A stretch of 32,431 bases of DNA from Chloroflexota bacterium (lineage in GTDB: Bacteria > Chloroflexota > Anaerolineae > Anaerolineales > Villigracilaceae). The position numbers and the translations under genes were made by a program. Location of the stretch: contig JACQYE010000080.1 of the NCBI GenBank assembly GCA_016208355.1, positions 1 through 32,431 of the forward strand, read 5' to 3'. The stretch's first letter is position 1. Every line of letters begins with the position of its first letter. Below the pieces are notes generated by a model. The model worked only from the letters and a program-made list of their open reading frames with translations, was not told where the DNA came from and made no database searches. Below, piece by piece: positions 9,859 through 18,511 of this stretch.

Positions 9859-9889
9859 CCTCACGACTGGCCCTGTCGTGGGGTTTTTT
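9859..9889 (+). terminator. Rho-independent terminator
   Basis: CCTCACGAC-tggccct-GTCGTGGGG followed by TTTTTT. Confidence 0.85.
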
Positions 9890-9967
9890 GGCGTGCAAGG
9901 GGGATAGAAATTAATCCTGTGAAGCCCCTTTATTATTAATCATGTTTTATAATGGTTGGAATAATAG

Positions 9968-10720
9968 GTGTCGAAACAAATGGGCCCTGAAACAGTGAAA
10001 CCAAGCGATTCGGAAGTCATTGAAGTCTTCACAGAACTTGCACCCAGATACGCCCAGGTGGTCAATAAAGAATTGAAGCGTTTCTGGGGATGGGGGTACC
10101 AGGACTTCATCGAGCGAGTGCTTCATTGCATCCCTGCCACGCACGAAGCGATTCTCCTGGACATCGCAACAGGCACGGGGAGCATTCCGCTTGGCCTCCT
10201 GGAGAAGGGTTTTGATCCCCGGAACATCCACGGATTGGATATCACGTACGCCATGCTCTCGCTCGCAAAACGAATTATGGGAAAAAACTATACTGGGATT
10301 CACCCCCCAAACCTAGTGTGCGGATCTGGAATGATGCTGCCCTACCGGGATGCCGCTTTCACGAATATCATCTGTGGGCTGGCCACTCACCATATGCAGG
10401 TCAGGGATCTCGTCGCTGAATGTTCCCGGGTGTTACAGGAAGGGGGGACGCTTCTGGTAGCGGATGCGGGTGGTTCTCTGTATTGGAAAATCCCTGGTGT
10501 AAAGCTCCTCCTGCGGGTTGCCGCTTACATATACTTTTCTCTGAATGAAAATCGGAAAAGGGCGTGGGCTGAAGCGAAGGCAGTATCGAATGTTCTCTCC
10601 CCGGAGGAATGGGGTTCGATGCTTGCCGGAGCACATTTTCACAGGATCACGATCGAGAAGATGAAATCACGCTTCTTTTTTGTTCCATCCCCACTCATAA
10701 TTCAAGCGAGCAAGGCATAA
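9968..10720 (+). CDS. Class I SAM-dependent methyltransferase (UbiE/Methyltransf_11-like)
   Basis: ILLDIATGTGSIPLGLLEKG (SAM-binding motif I), IHGLDITYAMLSLAKR, LPYRDAAFTNIICGLATHHM, SRVLQEGGTLLVADAGG. The start may be ATG 9980. Confidence 0.85.
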   Translation: MSKQMGPETVKPSDSEVIEVFTELAPRYAQVVNKELKRFWGWGYQDFIERVLHCIPATHEAILLDIATGTGSIPLGLLEKGFDPRNIHGLDITYAMLSLAKRIMGKNYTGIHPPNLVCGSGMMLPYRDAAFTNIICGLATHHMQVRDLVAECSRVLQEGGTLLVADAGGSLYWKIPGVKLLLRVAAYIYFSLNENRKRAWAEAKAVSNVLSPEEWGSMLAGAHFHRITIEKMKSRFFFVPSPLIIQASKA

Positions 10721-10734
10721 AGGAGCAGCGTCAG

Positions 10735-12330
10735 ATGAATAACTCCTATAAATTAATCGAAGAAGGCAGAAAAGACGAGCTGTGGAAGAAACACTGTGGG
10801 TTTCTTGGATTGAGCAGGGAAGAATTCAAAGAGATCCAGGAACGGCTCATGCGTGAGCAGTTGCAATTGCTGGGAGGCTCCAAGCTAAGCCAGGCGATCT
10901 GGAAAGGAATCATCCCATCCAGCATTGAGGAATTTCGAAGAATCACGCCGTTGACGACCTATGCAGATTATGAGAAATTCCTCAAGGACAAGAACGAAGA
11001 AGTCCTGCCTGTAAAGCCGTTCACCTGGGCGCGTACATCGGCCCGAAGCAGCCAGGATCCAAAGTGGATCCCGTATACCCAGACCATGTACAACCACCTG
11101 AGTGATCCGGTCATCGGCGCCATGTTGATGAGTTCTTGTTCTGAACCCGGAGACGTGCGCCTGGAGAGGAATGACAAATTCCTCATGGCAACGGCACCCC
11201 CTCCATATGCTTCCGGCTACATCAGCCGGTCCACCAAGGACAATCTGGAGGTGATCTTCCTGCCGAAACTGGAAGACGGGGAGAAGATGTCTTATGGCGA
11301 ACGTGTTGCCACTGGTTTTAAATTGGCCATGCGGGAAGGCCTGGATTATTTCATGGGCATCTCGGTTGTGCTCGCCAGGATGGGAGAGCAATTCGAACAG
11401 CAATCCCAAAATTCAAAACCATCCAAAGCCCTGCTCAATCCGGTGGTTTTATGGAGAATGCTGAAGGCGCTGTTCATCTCAAAGATCAACAAACGGGGTA
11501 TCCTCCCCAAGGATATCTGGCACCTGAAAGGCATCATGTCGGGAGGCACCGATACGGAGATCTACCGGGACCGGATCGAACATTACTGGGGCAGGAAACC
11601 GCTCGAGGGATTTGCCTGCACGGAAGCCGGGAACATGGCCATGCAAGCCTGGAATTATAAGGGCATGATCTTCTTCCCGGACAATGCTTTCCTGGAATTT
11701 ATTCCCATGGTCGAGGTGGAAAAGAACAAAGCAGATCCTGCTTATACACCAAGCACTGTCCTGTACAACGAATTAGATCTGGGCGTCTATGAACTGGTCT
11801 TTTCGAGCTTCCATGGTGGAGTTCTGATGCGCTACCGGATTGGCGACCTGTTCGAAGTCATCGCCAACGAGGACGCGGAGATCGGTTCAGGATTACCTCA
11901 GATGAAATTCTTTTCACGCGCGGACGACCTCATCGATATTGGCTCCTTTTTCAGGTTGACCGAGCGGGATATATGGAAAACCATCGAAGCCAGCGGGGTT
12001 GCTTATGTGGATTGGATCGCTCGAAAGGAAATCCAAGCCGGAAATCCTGTTCTCCATCTCTATATCGAACCCAAACCGGCAAATACCCAGACTGCCGAAG
12101 AAATCCATGCGGCGCTCGATCGGGCTTTCGTCTCACGGTTTGCGGATTATCAGTCGTTGAAAGATATGCTTTCAATTAACCCCTTGCTGGTCACCCTGAT
12201 ACCAGTCGGCTCGTTCACGGCGTATATGCAGGCGAAAATCAAGGCCGGGGCAGACCTGGCTCACTTGAAACCGCCCCATATGAAACCGTCCGATGCGGTC
12301 TTGAAGCTGCTACTTTCTGCGGATCAATAA
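10735..12330 (+). CDS. GH3 auxin-responsive-promoter family protein (acyl-adenylate/acyl-amido synthetase-like)
   Basis: RTSARSSQDPKWIPYTQTM (GH3 motif region), FACTEAGNMAMQAWN, YELVFSSFHGGVLMRYRIGDLFEV, FFSRADDLIDIGSFFRLTE. AAGGAGC RBS before ATG 10735. Confidence 0.8.
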   Translation: MNNSYKLIEEGRKDELWKKHCGFLGLSREEFKEIQERLMREQLQLLGGSKLSQAIWKGIIPSSIEEFRRITPLTTYADYEKFLKDKNEEVLPVKPFTWARTSARSSQDPKWIPYTQTMYNHLSDPVIGAMLMSSCSEPGDVRLERNDKFLMATAPPPYASGYISRSTKDNLEVIFLPKLEDGEKMSYGERVATGFKLAMREGLDYFMGISVVLARMGEQFEQQSQNSKPSKALLNPVVLWRMLKALFISKINKRGILPKDIWHLKGIMSGGTDTEIYRDRIEHYWGRKPLEGFACTEAGNMAMQAWNYKGMIFFPDNAFLEFIPMVEVEKNKADPAYTPSTVLYNELDLGVYELVFSSFHGGVLMRYRIGDLFEVIANEDAEIGSGLPQMKFFSRADDLIDIGSFFRLTERDIWKTIEASGVAYVDWIARKEIQAGNPVLHLYIEPKPANTQTAEEIHAALDRAFVSRFADYQSLKDMLSINPLLVTLIPVGSFTAYMQAKIKAGADLAHLKPPHMKPSDAVLKLLLSADQ

Positions 12331-12341
12331 GTAAACCGCTT

Positions 12342-14300
12342 ATGCACTGGAATGCGGGCACGCTGATTTCCCTGGTTTCAACCGTTCTCTATGGGGCGAT
12401 CTTTGGTTTGGTTGCCTTTTCAAGGCCGCGCAATCAACTGCGCAGGATATTTGCTCTTTATTTATTGGCGATGGTGCTGTGGTCGAGCAGCGCTTTCCTG
12501 ACCACCTCCGGCCTCGTGAACGTCCTGACCTGGTTCAAAATCATGGCGGCCTCCCCGATCGCGATGATGGTGGGGATATTCTACTTCGTGCAAACGTTGT
12601 TCGGTTTGAGACGCAAGTGGGCGCCTCTCACCGTTTTCTATGCAATCCTGGCCGTTGCATTCACGGTCTTCTCGGACCTCGTGGTACTTTCCGCGTCTCT
12701 CTCCCCCTCCGGCGAGTTGCATTACGAGTTGAACACCCCTGTTATAGTTTTGCTGGCCGGGGTGGGATATTTCCTGATCGTCGTCAGCCTGGTGGACCTG
12801 ATCAAAGGCTTGAAACATACCCAGGACGCCAATCACCGCCAACGACTGAGATACCTGGTCATTGGCCTATCCATCACCATCGTGTCGACAGCAGCAAACT
12901 TTACAGAACTGGGAAAATATCCGATCGATGTGGCGGCCAATGTCCTCACGGCCATTCTGATTGCCTACGCCATCCTCCGCCATAATTTACTTGACATCAA
13001 GGTTGTCGTCCGTTTGGGGATCCTCTATTCCGTTATCACCGCGATATTGGGCTCCATTTATTTTCTGGTCATATCGCTGGTGTTGAACATATTCAACCTC
13101 CTTGCGGGGGAAGAACTCCTCCTTATTTCGATCCTCGTTGGCGCCCTCTCCGGGTTCATCCTGACCCCGCTCCGAAACCTGACCCAAACCTCGGTTGACC
13201 GTTTGTTCTACCGGGAAAAATATAATGCCGGGCTCATGCTCCAGCGACTCAGCCAGACGACTGTATCCGTCCTGGATCTGGACGCGGTCGCAGATCTTGT
13301 GCTCTCGGAAATAATCGAAACCCTTCACATCAACCATGGAGCAATCATGGTTAAAAGCATGAAAGGTGGATATTTCCGGGCGCTTGCCCAGCGCGGAGAG
13401 ACTCATGGAATGAATTTGGCGTTTGAGGCTGACCACCCGATCGTTCGATGGATGAAACTACAAAACAGAATCCTGACCAAGCATGACCTTTCGATTCATC
13501 CAACCTTCAAGGCCTTGTGGGGAAAGGAACGTCAGGATCTGGCGAGATTCCAGATCGAATTATTCATTCCTCTCCTGTTCAAAGGCGACCTGGTTGGTTA
13601 TATTGTTCTCGGTCCGAGGCGATCCGGACAACCTTATACCAGTGATGATCTGGTGTTCTTATCCACGCTGTCCAACCAGACGGCAGTCACTGTCGAGAAC
13701 GCCCGCCTGTTTGATGAATTGGAAGAGACATTTGTTCAAACCGTGAGCGCCTTGGCAAATGCCATTGACATTCGCGACTCATATACAAGCTCACATAGCC
13801 AGGAGATTGCCGGTTGGGCGGCGAAAATTGCCGAAAAGATAGGCTGCAGACCCGATCAAATAAAATCCGTCTATTGGGGGGGTGTGCTTCACGACATCGG
13901 CAAGATCGGCATTCCTGACGAGATCCTTAGAAAAAAGACATCGCTCGATAGGCCTGAGTGGGATATTATTTACCAACACACGCGGCGGGGAGCGGAGATC
14001 ATCGCCCCAATCAAGAAGCTGGAAGCCGTAGCGCCAATCATCGCCAGCTCCCATGAACGCTACGATGGGCTGGGGTATCCCATGGGCATCAAAGGGGAGG
14101 AAATCCCGCTGGGTGCGCGCATTGTGGCGGTGGTAGATTCTTTCTCCGCGATGATTAGTGAACGGCCGTATAAAAAACCGTATACGGTAAACAAAGCCAT
14201 CCATGAGTTGAAACGAAATATCGGAAAAATGTACGACCCCGCGGTCGTCCAGGCTTTCCTGGAAGTCCTCGAAATCGATGCTTCCCAGATCGATTCGTGA
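12342..14300 (+). CDS. 7TM (HisK_7TM-like) + GAF + HD-GYP cyclic-di-GMP phosphodiesterase-like protein
   Basis: N-terminal multi-TM; GAF region (VADLVLSEIIETLHINHGAIMV...TVENARLF); HDIGKIGIPDEIL and SHERYDGLGYPMGIKGEEIPLGARIVAVVDSF. Confidence 0.88.
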   Translation: MHWNAGTLISLVSTVLYGAIFGLVAFSRPRNQLRRIFALYLLAMVLWSSSAFLTTSGLVNVLTWFKIMAASPIAMMVGIFYFVQTLFGLRRKWAPLTVFYAILAVAFTVFSDLVVLSASLSPSGELHYELNTPVIVLLAGVGYFLIVVSLVDLIKGLKHTQDANHRQRLRYLVIGLSITIVSTAANFTELGKYPIDVAANVLTAILIAYAILRHNLLDIKVVVRLGILYSVITAILGSIYFLVISLVLNIFNLLAGEELLLISILVGALSGFILTPLRNLTQTSVDRLFYREKYNAGLMLQRLSQTTVSVLDLDAVADLVLSEIIETLHINHGAIMVKSMKGGYFRALAQRGETHGMNLAFEADHPIVRWMKLQNRILTKHDLSIHPTFKALWGKERQDLARFQIELFIPLLFKGDLVGYIVLGPRRSGQPYTSDDLVFLSTLSNQTAVTVENARLFDELEETFVQTVSALANAIDIRDSYTSSHSQEIAGWAAKIAEKIGCRPDQIKSVYWGGVLHDIGKIGIPDEILRKKTSLDRPEWDIIYQHTRRGAEIIAPIKKLEAVAPIIASSHERYDGLGYPMGIKGEEIPLGARIVAVVDSFSAMISERPYKKPYTVNKAIHELKRNIGKMYDPAVVQAFLEVLEIDASQIDS

Positions 14301-14339
14301 ATCGTGAGCACACAGGGGCCTGCCATCTGAAAGAAGGCA

Positions 14340-14495
14340 ATGAGCATGACACAAAAACCAATTTCCAGAGGGGAAAATGCGGGGAAGCTGCTTGAAGAAT
14401 CTGAGATTCGCTACCAGCATCTGCTAAAAACGACCCTGGATGGAATACTCGTAGTAAAGGGCGATCCAGTCAATCCATTTTTCAGGATTTACTGA
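14340..14495 (+). pseudogene. N-terminal PAS fragment, out of frame with the downstream GAF-GGDEF gene
   Basis: MSMTQKPISRGENAGKLLEESEIRYQHLLKTTLDGILVVKGDPVNPFFRIY*: start of a PAS domain (ESEIRYQHLLKTTLDGILVV), which ends prematurely. The PAS C-terminal half (IRYSDISLRTKDGRLIHAELICTVYRVGRRKTIQCVLRDITEQRQA) continues in another frame. Confidence 0.55.
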
Positions 14496-14548
14496 GAAAA
14501 GAGACCATTCGTTATAGTGATATCTCCCTGCGAACCAAAGACGGCCGT

Positions 14549-15628
14549 TTGATCCATGCCGAACTGATCTGTACCGTTTATCGAGTGGGTCGTAGGAAAA
14601 CCATCCAATGTGTCCTTCGTGACATCACCGAGCAGAGGCAGGCACTAACTCTACAGGATGCAATCTACCGGATCGCTGTTGCGGCGGAGACAACCAAATC
14701 CTTGAATGATCTGTTCCCGGAAATCCATGAAATTATTTTATCGGTTATGCCTGCTGAAAATTTTTACATCACTCTGTACGACGAAAAACAAAACCTCCTG
14801 CGCTTCCCTTATTTCAAGGACGCTCTTGACGAGCCTTACATAGATGAGATTGAGCCTGGGAAAGGATTGACCGCCTACGTTCTCAAGACCGGGAAATCTC
14901 TGCTCTGCACCCAGGCGGTTCATGATGACCTAGAACGGCAGGGGAAAGTGGTCCTGCTCGGGGTGCCGTCTGCCATCTGGCTGGGTGTGCCGCTGATCAT
15001 TGAGGAGAAGACCATTGGCGCCATGGTAGTTCAGCACTATACCGATCCGCAGGCCTACGGGGAGCGGGAGCAGCACATGCTTGAGTTCGTCTCTTCCCAG
15101 GTTGCCCTGGCGATCTCCCGCAAGCAGGTCGAAGATAAACTGAGGCACATGAGCACCCATGACATGCTGACAGGCCTCTTTAACCGTACCTTTTGCGATG
15201 AAGAAATAGCACGCCTCCAACGAGGGCGTCAATTCCCAGTTAGCATCGTGATAGCGGATGTGGATGACCTAAAAAAGACAAACGACTTGCGGGGACACGC
15301 CGCCGGAGACGACCTGCTTATATCCGTTGCAAAGGTGCTGACCACTGCCTTTCGACGCGAGGATATGGTAGCGCGCATTGGCGGGGATGAATTTATCGTG
15401 CTCATGCCGAAGACAGCCGCGGCGGTGGCGGATGAAGCCCTTCGACGGGTGCGCGGCCTGTTAGTACTGTATAACGCCGCTCATGTAGAGACTCCGCTGC
15501 ATCTATCGCTTGGTGTTAGCACAGCTCAAAAAGGCACTCCCCTGGCAGAGGTGCTCAAGGAAGCAGACCGGAGCATGTATGCAGAGAAACAAAAACACTC
15601 CGGGCCAAATTCCCAAACAGCGCCGTAA
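14549..15628 (+). CDS. GAF-GGDEF diguanylate cyclase (with residual PAS C-terminus; possibly 5'-damaged)
   Basis: VLRDITEQRQ PAS end; GAF-like middle; DMLTGLFNRTFCDEEIARL, RREDMVARIGGDEFIVLMP (GGDEF with RxxD I-site). Confidence 0.85.
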   Translation: MIHAELICTVYRVGRRKTIQCVLRDITEQRQALTLQDAIYRIAVAAETTKSLNDLFPEIHEIILSVMPAENFYITLYDEKQNLLRFPYFKDALDEPYIDEIEPGKGLTAYVLKTGKSLLCTQAVHDDLERQGKVVLLGVPSAIWLGVPLIIEEKTIGAMVVQHYTDPQAYGEREQHMLEFVSSQVALAISRKQVEDKLRHMSTHDMLTGLFNRTFCDEEIARLQRGRQFPVSIVIADVDDLKKTNDLRGHAAGDDLLISVAKVLTTAFRREDMVARIGGDEFIVLMPKTAAAVADEALRRVRGLLVLYNAAHVETPLHLSLGVSTAQKGTPLAEVLKEADRSMYAEKQKHSGPNSQTAP

Positions 15629-15659
15629 CAAGGAGATGATTGAGAGTTCAATCGCTAAG

Positions 15660-15856
15660 CTAGACTTTATCCATTCAATTGTCCATATTCGGCCAGCTAA
15701 ATCGGCTGTTTCCCCGGTATTTATCGGTACTTGAGCCCTTTTTGCAATGTCGCTGCCCGTTTGGAAAGTCCGTAAATGTGTTTATTTCTCAAGGTTAAGC
15801 CAATTTCCCGGTGAATCTGCCGATAAATCCTTTTTCAAAGAATGGATAAAGTCTAG
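15660..15856. repeat. 197-bp element bounded by perfect 17-bp inverted repeats (MITE-like candidate)
   Basis: CTAGACTTTATCCATTC (15660-15676) and GAATGGATAAAGTCTAG (15840-15856). Can be read as 13-bp TIRs (ACTTTATCCATTC) flanked by CTAG target duplications. Confidence 0.6.
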
Positions 15857-15879
15857 GAAAGAACGGTTATACACTTCCC

Positions 15880-16755
15880 TTACCGCAGACAATGGTTCAC
15901 AATTCGTTCGGCAATATCGAAATGCGTCACCTGTTGCAACCCCTCCCAGGCGGGCATGCTGTTGACCTCCAGGATGAACAGGTCACCCGATGTACTGCGG
16001 AGCAGGTCCACACCACAATACTCCGCCCCAAGAATCTGCGCAGCCTTCAGGCTGGCTTCGCGCACATCGTTGGACGGTTTGTAAGCCACCGGCTGACCCC
16101 CTGCTGCAATGTTTGTTTTCCAACTATCAGCAATCCGTTCCATGGAGGCAACGCATTCCCCTCCTACAACCAGCACACGCAAGTCGCGGTTGCCATGCGG
16201 GATGAACTTCTGCAAATAATACACATAACTGCCGAGTTGCAGCGCTTTGAACACCCTGCCGGCAGTCTCAGCATCCGAAACACGCACCATCCCCACCCCA
16301 CGGCTGCCGAACAACGGCTTGACCACCACGTCGCCCCCCAGTCTATGGTAAGCGTTGAATGCTTCGTCTGTCCCTTCCATCACCAAAGTTTCAGGCACGG
16401 GCAAGCCAGCACTCTGCAGCAGGGAAAGTGTATAGTATTTATCCACCATCTTTTCGATGGCATAGGGGGAATTGAACACTTTCATCCCAGTGTTCTCGAG
16501 TTGGTGGAGCGCATCCATGCGGAAAATGATCTGCTCCAGGCTGCCTCCCGGCACTTCACGCACCAACGCCCTTTCAAAGCGGGAGAGAGGGATATTCTCC
16601 GACAATACTTCAAGCGGGGAGCCCAACCTGGCCTGCAGGCGATTAACATTTGCAAAGAGGGTTTCCACCTTTCGTTTCTTCAAAGCGCGCAGGAGCGCCC
16701 GGCTGTGCCAAGCCTCAGGGGTACCGAAAATGACCATCCGCGTCTTAGCCATCAC
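15880..16755 (-). CDS. RimK/MptN-like ATP-grasp ligase
   Basis: NSPYAIEKMVDKYYTLSLLQSAGLPVPETLV, GGDVVVKPLFGSRGVGMVRV, YLQKFIPHGNRDLRVLVVGGE, FILEVNSMPAWEGLQQVT. Confidence 0.88.
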   Translation of the reverse strand: MMAKTRMVIFGTPEAWHSRALLRALKKRKVETLFANVNRLQARLGSPLEVLSENIPLSRFERALVREVPGGSLEQIIFRMDALHQLENTGMKVFNSPYAIEKMVDKYYTLSLLQSAGLPVPETLVMEGTDEAFNAYHRLGGDVVVKPLFGSRGVGMVRVSDAETAGRVFKALQLGSYVYYLQKFIPHGNRDLRVLVVGGECVASMERIADSWKTNIAAGGQPVAYKPSNDVREASLKAAQILGAEYCGVDLLRSTSGDLFILEVNSMPAWEGLQQVTHFDIAERIVNHCLR

Positions 16756-17704
16756 TCGAGCCTTTCAATGCTTGTACCAGCCGGATCTGATCAATTTGCC
16801 CGGCATGGAAGACGTGACCGCTGGTCAGATCAACCAGCGTTGCTTCGGCCGGCGCGAATAGACCAGGATCAATATTATAAAACCCGCCTGCCTTTTTCAG
16901 GGTCTGGAGGAAAGGTTTCCCGTAACCGGGGCTTGTTGACGAGGGAAGAGCCTTTACCAACTCCGATAGTTCCTGATCCGTGGTTTCCTTGACGGACAAC
17001 CAGAAGCTGGAGGCGAAAATAACCATGTCATTCGTCTTGCCCAGCGAGGTCAAGTCGTCACCGGTAGGTGCAGCGACCGGGCAGCGTCCCACCCCACTGA
17101 TTGCCTTGTGCAGGTCGAATCCCAACTGGCGCAGTTTGTGCAACCCGGTCTCGACGGAACGTGCTGCAATCTGGGCTGAACCTGCCAGGCTGGAAGTAGG
17201 GGCTACCAGGACCGCGAGATGTTCAGCCTTGACCCCGCAGGCGGTTGCGAGGGAAATGCAGACGTCTTCGTCAGGCAAAGCAGGGGCCTCCAGAATCAGG
17301 ACAGCGCGTTCGGAAGTCTCACTGAAGGCGAACCCCTTTCCGACCTCCAACCTTTTGTTCAATAAACAGGCCGGACCCGAACCCATGGCGCGGTACTTCC
17401 CCATCTCCACCGGCCAGTGGGCAGCCTGGCTCAAGTAGCAGGCATCCAGGGGATGGTCGCTTTGGGTCACGACCCACACCCAGTGAATTCCTCCCACCTC
17501 TCCCATTTCCAGCCTGGCGCTCCCCAGGCCAGACATGCCGATTTTGGCCATCAACAAGCCTGCTTGTAATCCGCCAGCTGCCCTGACCCCGAAATCAAAG
17601 AGCAAGGTCCCACAATCCGCCTGATTGAAATGGATCCCGAACTGTTCTCTCCGGTCAATTGTTTGATGTAGTTCTTCCCAGGCACGCTCATTCAAATTCA
17701 TCAT
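16745..17704 (-). CDS. mch: Methenyltetrahydromethanopterin cyclohydrolase
   Basis: NLNERAWEELHQTID..., GVRAAGGLQAGLLMAKIGMSGLG, YRAMGSGPACLLNK, ILEAPALPDEDVC, GVGRCPVAAPTGDDLTSLGKTNDMVIFAS. Confidence 0.93.
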   Translation of the reverse strand: MMNLNERAWEELHQTIDRREQFGIHFNQADCGTLLFDFGVRAAGGLQAGLLMAKIGMSGLGSARLEMGEVGGIHWVWVVTQSDHPLDACYLSQAAHWPVEMGKYRAMGSGPACLLNKRLEVGKGFAFSETSERAVLILEAPALPDEDVCISLATACGVKAEHLAVLVAPTSSLAGSAQIAARSVETGLHKLRQLGFDLHKAISGVGRCPVAAPTGDDLTSLGKTNDMVIFASSFWLSVKETTDQELSELVKALPSSTSPGYGKPFLQTLKKAGGFYNIDPGLFAPAEATLVDLTSGHVFHAGQIDQIRLVQALKGSSDG

Positions 17705-18509
17705 AGACCAGAATCTCTCCTTTGCCCATTTCGAGGGGATCGCCCGTATAACGTTTTGGCGTCATCCGTGACCATTCCTCCGGAACATGGACGTTTATTT
17801 TTCCTAACATGACAAGACAGATCTTCAACCACTCGGTATCCGCCTCCCCGGCAGATTGAAAGCCGGGCAACATGCCGGATATCTTCCCGGCCACCAGGCT
17901 GCCGCGTTTCATACCGATCCCGGCGTATTTTCCCAACCGCCCTGCGCAAAGAAATGTACCGGCATTCATGCGCGCGGCGCAAAATTCACCGACATCCCCG
18001 GCCGCATAGATCAAACCGCGGCGCATCCCTGCCCCTGCTTCCCGCCCCGCATTTCCACCAATCAGAATTACCCCTCCAGTCATGCCGTCCTTCTCGCCGG
18101 GGGAATTCGCGCCGCACCAATCTCCCACATTGCCAGCGGCGCGGATCTGGCCTCCGTGCAGTGCGAGGCCGAGGCAGTCGGCGGCATTCCCCAGGATTTC
18201 AATCGTTCCACCGTTCATCTCTTCGCCCGTACCGTAACCCGCGTCCCCTTCGACCACCATCGTTCCAACACCCATGCACGTGCCGACGCGTTCCAGGTTG
18301 GAAGTCTCACCCCGCAAGCTCAGTCTGTCCTGACCTTTCGATGAACACCTCACGCGGCAAACATCCCCCAACCTGACCTGCCGCCCGGAGACAACCACCG
18401 GAAGGCGCTCGATCTCAGCCTTCGTCCGACCGAACACCGTCTCAGGCAAGATACCGGACAGGTCCACCTGGGATGAACCTACCGCCGGAAAATCGAGACA
18501 AACCCTCAA
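17688..18509 (-). CDS. fhcC: Formylmethanofuran dehydrogenase / Fhc complex subunit C
   Basis: GltS-C/FwdC-like glycine repeats: GDAGYGTGEEMNGGTIEILGNAADCLG...GGVILIGGNAGREAGAGMRRGLIYAAGDVGEFCAARMNAGTFLCAGRLGKYAGIGMKRG; PKRYTGD. Confidence 0.92.
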   Translation of the reverse strand: MRVCLDFPAVGSSQVDLSGILPETVFGRTKAEIERLPVVVSGRQVRLGDVCRVRCSSKGQDRLSLRGETSNLERVGTCMGVGTMVVEGDAGYGTGEEMNGGTIEILGNAADCLGLALHGGQIRAAGNVGDWCGANSPGEKDGMTGGVILIGGNAGREAGAGMRRGLIYAAGDVGEFCAARMNAGTFLCAGRLGKYAGIGMKRGSLVAGKISGMLPGFQSAGEADTEWLKICLVMLGKINVHVPEEWSRMTPKRYTGDPLEMGKGEILVYDEFE

Positions 18510-18511
18510 GG

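Noticed and set aside
15892-16992. 366-aa + strand ORF
   Set aside because: Antisense to the well-supported ATP-grasp and mch genes; low-complexity His/Pro/Gln-rich translation typical of GC-rich shadow ORFs.
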